From positions 1 through 64,000 of the forward strand of contig DLAR01000067.1 of assembly GCA_002494015.1 (NCBI GenBank): DNA of 64,000 bases. Direction: 5' to 3'. The stretch comes from Porphyromonadaceae bacterium UBA7042 (lineage in GTDB: Bacteria > Bacteroidota > Bacteroidia > Bacteroidales > Muribaculaceae). A program made the translations under genes and the position numbers. Positions within the stretch are counted from its first letter, which is position 1. Each line of letters opens with the position of its first letter. The notes under the pieces were generated by a model. That model searched no databases and was not told where the DNA came from. It saw only the letters and a program-made list of their open reading frames with translations. Below are positions 63,192-64,000 of this stretch, piece by piece.

Positions 63192-64000
63192 CGCGTTTCG
63201 CGAGCATGTTCTCGCCACGGCCCTGAAAGGATTCCGCCATGACATGTCGACAGGCTTGCTTGTCCATGACATGCGCCTGTCAGCCTCGGAAATCAACCGT
63301 CTTGTCGAGACGGCCATTAATGTCTACGGCATCTCTGTGCCGAGCGAGGCGCGTCTCGCCATCAACGGGATTCTGGCCGAGCGTGACCCGTTCAGTGGCG
63401 CACCCGAATCGGCGACATCATTGAGACTCGACAATATCCCGTCGGGCGACATCGTGACTCTCACCCATAACGACGGGGCCGAGATAAGCCTCATAGCTAT
63501 CGGCGATATGGAATTCCGTGTCCTTGCCGACAGTTCCCGAGTGCTGATTACCGGAGACTCGCTGTATCCTCTCGCACTCCGGGCGGCAATCAACGCTCCG
63601 TTATATTTCGAGATTACGCGAGGGCATCAGCGTTTCCCTGACAACAGGCTGTATTACGCAGTGAATCCGGTCACGGCAATATCGGTAACGCGCAACAACA
63701 TCTCGGCCATGCGCGACTATATGGCCGATGTGCCGACCGAGGATGACGGCGAGATATACGGTTCTTTCAAAAAGGCCCGCGCGTTCAACGCCGATTTTAC
63801 CGGGCGCACTTTTAACTCGTCGGCTCTTGTGGACGAATCGTGTGACTCGGCGATTTTTGAAATTGACCTCGAACAGATGTCGCTCTATCTCAACACCGCC
63901 TTTGTGCTTGCCGACGAGTCGCGCCACGACGCGGTGATTGCAGAAATAGCCCGTGTGTGTGACACCGACGGCAGTCAGCTTGACAACGTTTACCGCATCG
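63178..64000 (+). CDS. Partial unknown protein of the operon, open to window edge (operon gene K)
   Basis: An open frame beginning ATGCAGGTAAGTAGC, overlapping gene J by 14 nt and running off the window (at least 274 residues). It begins MQVSSAFREHVLATALKGF and is mostly helical with beta stretches (ISLIAIGDMEFRVLAD); no signal peptide, TM or known motif in the visible part. Its acidic C-terminal part (DEDGEIYGSFKKARAFN-like) gives no clue. The overlap and spacing show it belongs to the operon. Confidence 0.75.
   Translation, partial: MQVSSAFREHVLATALKGFRHDMSTGLLVHDMRLSASEINRLVETAINVYGISVPSEARLAINGILAERDPFSGAPESATSLRLDNIPSGDIVTLTHNDGAEISLIAIGDMEFRVLADSSRVLITGDSLYPLALRAAINAPLYFEITRGHQRFPDNRLYYAVNPVTAISVTRNNISAMRDYMADVPTEDDGEIYGSFKKARAFNADFTGRTFNSSALVDESCDSAIFEIDLEQMSLYLNTAFVLADESRHDAVIAEIARVCDTDGSQLDNVYRI

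Noticed and set aside
46582..64000. Type VI secretion or contractile injection system as explanation of the large operon
   Set aside because: No sheath, tube, baseplate, ClpV or AAA+ component is visible; motifs are actin-, tubulin- and vWA-like.

Overview
The window looks like a chromosomal segment of a gut Bacteroidales bacterium, most likely Muribaculaceae-like. The grounds are Bacteroidota -7 boxes (TAnnTTTG) before many genes, little Shine-Dalgarno signal, TonB-dependent receptors, type IX-like C-terminal tails on secreted proteins, and Bacteroidales versions of MenB/C/E, MurA, HU and RNase G. The taxonomic call is inference; no rRNA or tRNA gene was seen.

Layout. 0.1-2.9 kb (-): menaquinone genes menB-menC-menE. 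3.2-5.9 kb (+): pyruvate phosphate dikinase. 6.0-16.0 kb (-): a vitamin B12 uptake operon led by a cobalamin riboswitch, with a BtuB-like receptor, a BtuG-like propeller lipoprotein, a second lipoprotein and three further secreted proteins with type IX-like tails. Two of those three also carry a propeller, and one has a domain resembling the transcobalamin beta domain. 16.3-23.5 kb (-): a secreted leucine-rich repeat protein, DnaB, RNase G, a 29-codon AURKAIP1/mS38-like basic peptide gene, HU, and an overlapping kdsC-queT-yjjG set. 23.7-28.7 kb (+): HtpG, then MurB-MurA; MurA has Asp in place of the fosfomycin-target Cys. 28.8-36.7 kb: two converging polysaccharide gene sets (AlgD-like dehydrogenase, heparinase II/III-like protein, GT4; and CapK-like protein, GT4, ATP-grasp). 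36.9-42.2 kb (+): UvrA, a DUF2027/Smr protein, an EFR1-type flavodoxin-ferredoxin and a sugar O-acetyltransferase. 42.6-45.6 kb (+): a membrane-anchored winged-helix regulator and a TonB-dependent receptor, with three GTCAGA repeats between them. 45.6-46.5 kb: decayed DNA, including a frameshifted phage-type ClpP gene.

46.58-64.0 kb (+, running off the window) is the most unusual part: eleven tightly packed co-directional genes behind one promoter-like sequence. They encode a signal-peptide/TM protein with a possible degenerate vWA fold, two very large proteins each ending in an actin/Hsp70-type ATPase domain, a long coiled-coil protein, a vWA lipoprotein with a MIDAS motif, a small three-TM protein, a tubulin/FtsZ-superfamily-like protein, two paralogous coiled-coil/beta-domain proteins, a lipoprotein joining a decayed SNase-like domain to a trypsin-like protease, and a partial unknown protein. 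I read this as an envelope-spanning NTPase apparatus combining actin-like and tubulin-like proteins with surface or periplasmic vWA and protease modules. Its function is unknown; membrane remodelling, envelope surveillance or defence are all possible.
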